Origin: Nitrospina sp.
Lineage (GTDB): Bacteria; Nitrospinota; Nitrospinia; Nitrospinales; Nitrospinaceae
Reading direction: 5' to 3'
DNA: 5,485 nucleotides
Assembly (NCBI GenBank): GCA_004357435.1
Contig: SMVS01000109.1
Span: forward strand, 1-5,485
A program made the translations under genes and the position numbers. Position 1 is the stretch's first letter. The number at the start of each line of letters is the position of its first letter. Under the pieces are notes generated by a model. The model made no database searches. It was not told the DNA's origin and saw nothing but the letters and a program-made list of their open reading frames with translations. Shown here piece by piece: positions 5,329-5,485 of the stretch.

Positions 5329-5359
5329 GAAAAGGCATCATGCGGTCTCCATGATGCCT
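5329..5359 (-). terminator. intrinsic terminator or attenuator in the thrS leader
   Basis: On the minus strand a perfect 10-bp stem (AGGCATCATG/CATGATGCCT, 5359-5350 and 5342-5333) with a 7-base loop runs into TTTTCT. This is the best terminator-like structure in the window. It sits between tRNA-Val and thrS, with only 38 bases between the hairpin and the thrS start and no clear promoter after it. It may end the tRNA-Val transcript, or thrS may depend on readthrough, which would make it an attenuator. No T-box sequence precedes it and the loop shows no tRNA-Thr anticodon mimic. Confidence 0.6.
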
Positions 5360-5409
5360 GCTTTCAAACCGATAGGGAATGTGCAAAGCCGCTAACCGTA
5401 ACCAAATCA

Positions 5410-5481
5410 TAGGCGCGGGCGGTTTTGAACCGCCGACCCCTTGCATGTCAAGCAAGTACTCTACCCCTGAGCTACGCGCCT
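5410..5481 (-). tRNA. tRNA-Val(GAC), CCA not encoded
   Basis: Read on the minus strand from 5481, the acceptor AGGCGCG pairs fully with CGCGCCT, followed by discriminator A at 5410. The D arm is GCTC/GAGT with one wobble pair. The anticodon arm CTTGC-TTGACAT-GCAAG presents GAC at 5449-5447, reading the valine codon GUC. The variable loop has 5 bases and the T arm is GGCGG-TTCAAAA-CCGCC. The 72-base gene lacks a genomic CCA; the next bases are TGA, so CCA must be added enzymatically. It lies 115 bases upstream of thrS in the same direction. Confidence 0.96.
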
Positions 5482-5485
5482 GAAA

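Noticed and set aside
5295..5409. T-box riboswitch ahead of thrS, suggested by a TGG...CCGCGG stretch.
   Set aside because: The match is broken, lies after the terminator hairpin instead of before it, and no specifier stem fits.

Overview
This window is a compact bacterial chromosomal segment dominated by the classic translation-gene cluster thrS-infC-rpmI-rplT-pheS, read on the minus strand from about 5294 down to 1127. It has a tRNA-Val(GAC) gene upstream on the same strand and a tRNA-Leu(CAG) gene on the plus strand near the left end. Moderately GC-rich coding sequence, Shine-Dalgarno sites and the gene order indicate a bacterium. The PheS cysteine-rich insert, the GC-rich intergenic repeats and the mixture of CCA-encoding and CCA-less tRNA genes would fit a non-enteric Gram-negative lineage such as Desulfobacterota, Nitrospinota or Nitrospirota. 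That placement is inference and the window alone does not settle it.

Layout from right to left, following transcription: tRNA-Val (5481-5410); a leader with a terminator-like hairpin (5359-5329); thrS (5294-3546), which lacks the usual N-terminal TGS domain; infC (3522-3001), which starts at an AUU codon nine codons upstream of its first in-frame ATG; a 78-base spacer containing a partial duplication; rpmI (2922-2728); rplT (2698-2342); a 204-base spacer with hairpins and a dispersed repeat; pheS (2137-1127); a second identical copy of the repeat; then a small HTH antidote-type regulator (933-598). pheT does not follow pheS. The left 300 bases are AT-rich and hold one plausible 51-residue hypothetical gene and gene debris.

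The cluster genes share one purpose. ThrRS and PheRS alpha charge tRNAs, IF-3 controls initiation, and L35 and L20 are large-subunit proteins. The tight thrS-infC-rpmI-rplT spacing suggests one transcript. The AUU start of infC suggests IF-3 autocontrol as known in enterics. No wholly new system is evident. The points most worth a second look are the repeats bracketing a pheS that has lost its pheT neighbour, a Cys in place of a conserved Glu in PheS, the TGS-less ThrRS, the hairpin placed just ahead of thrS, and the duplicated rpmI leader.
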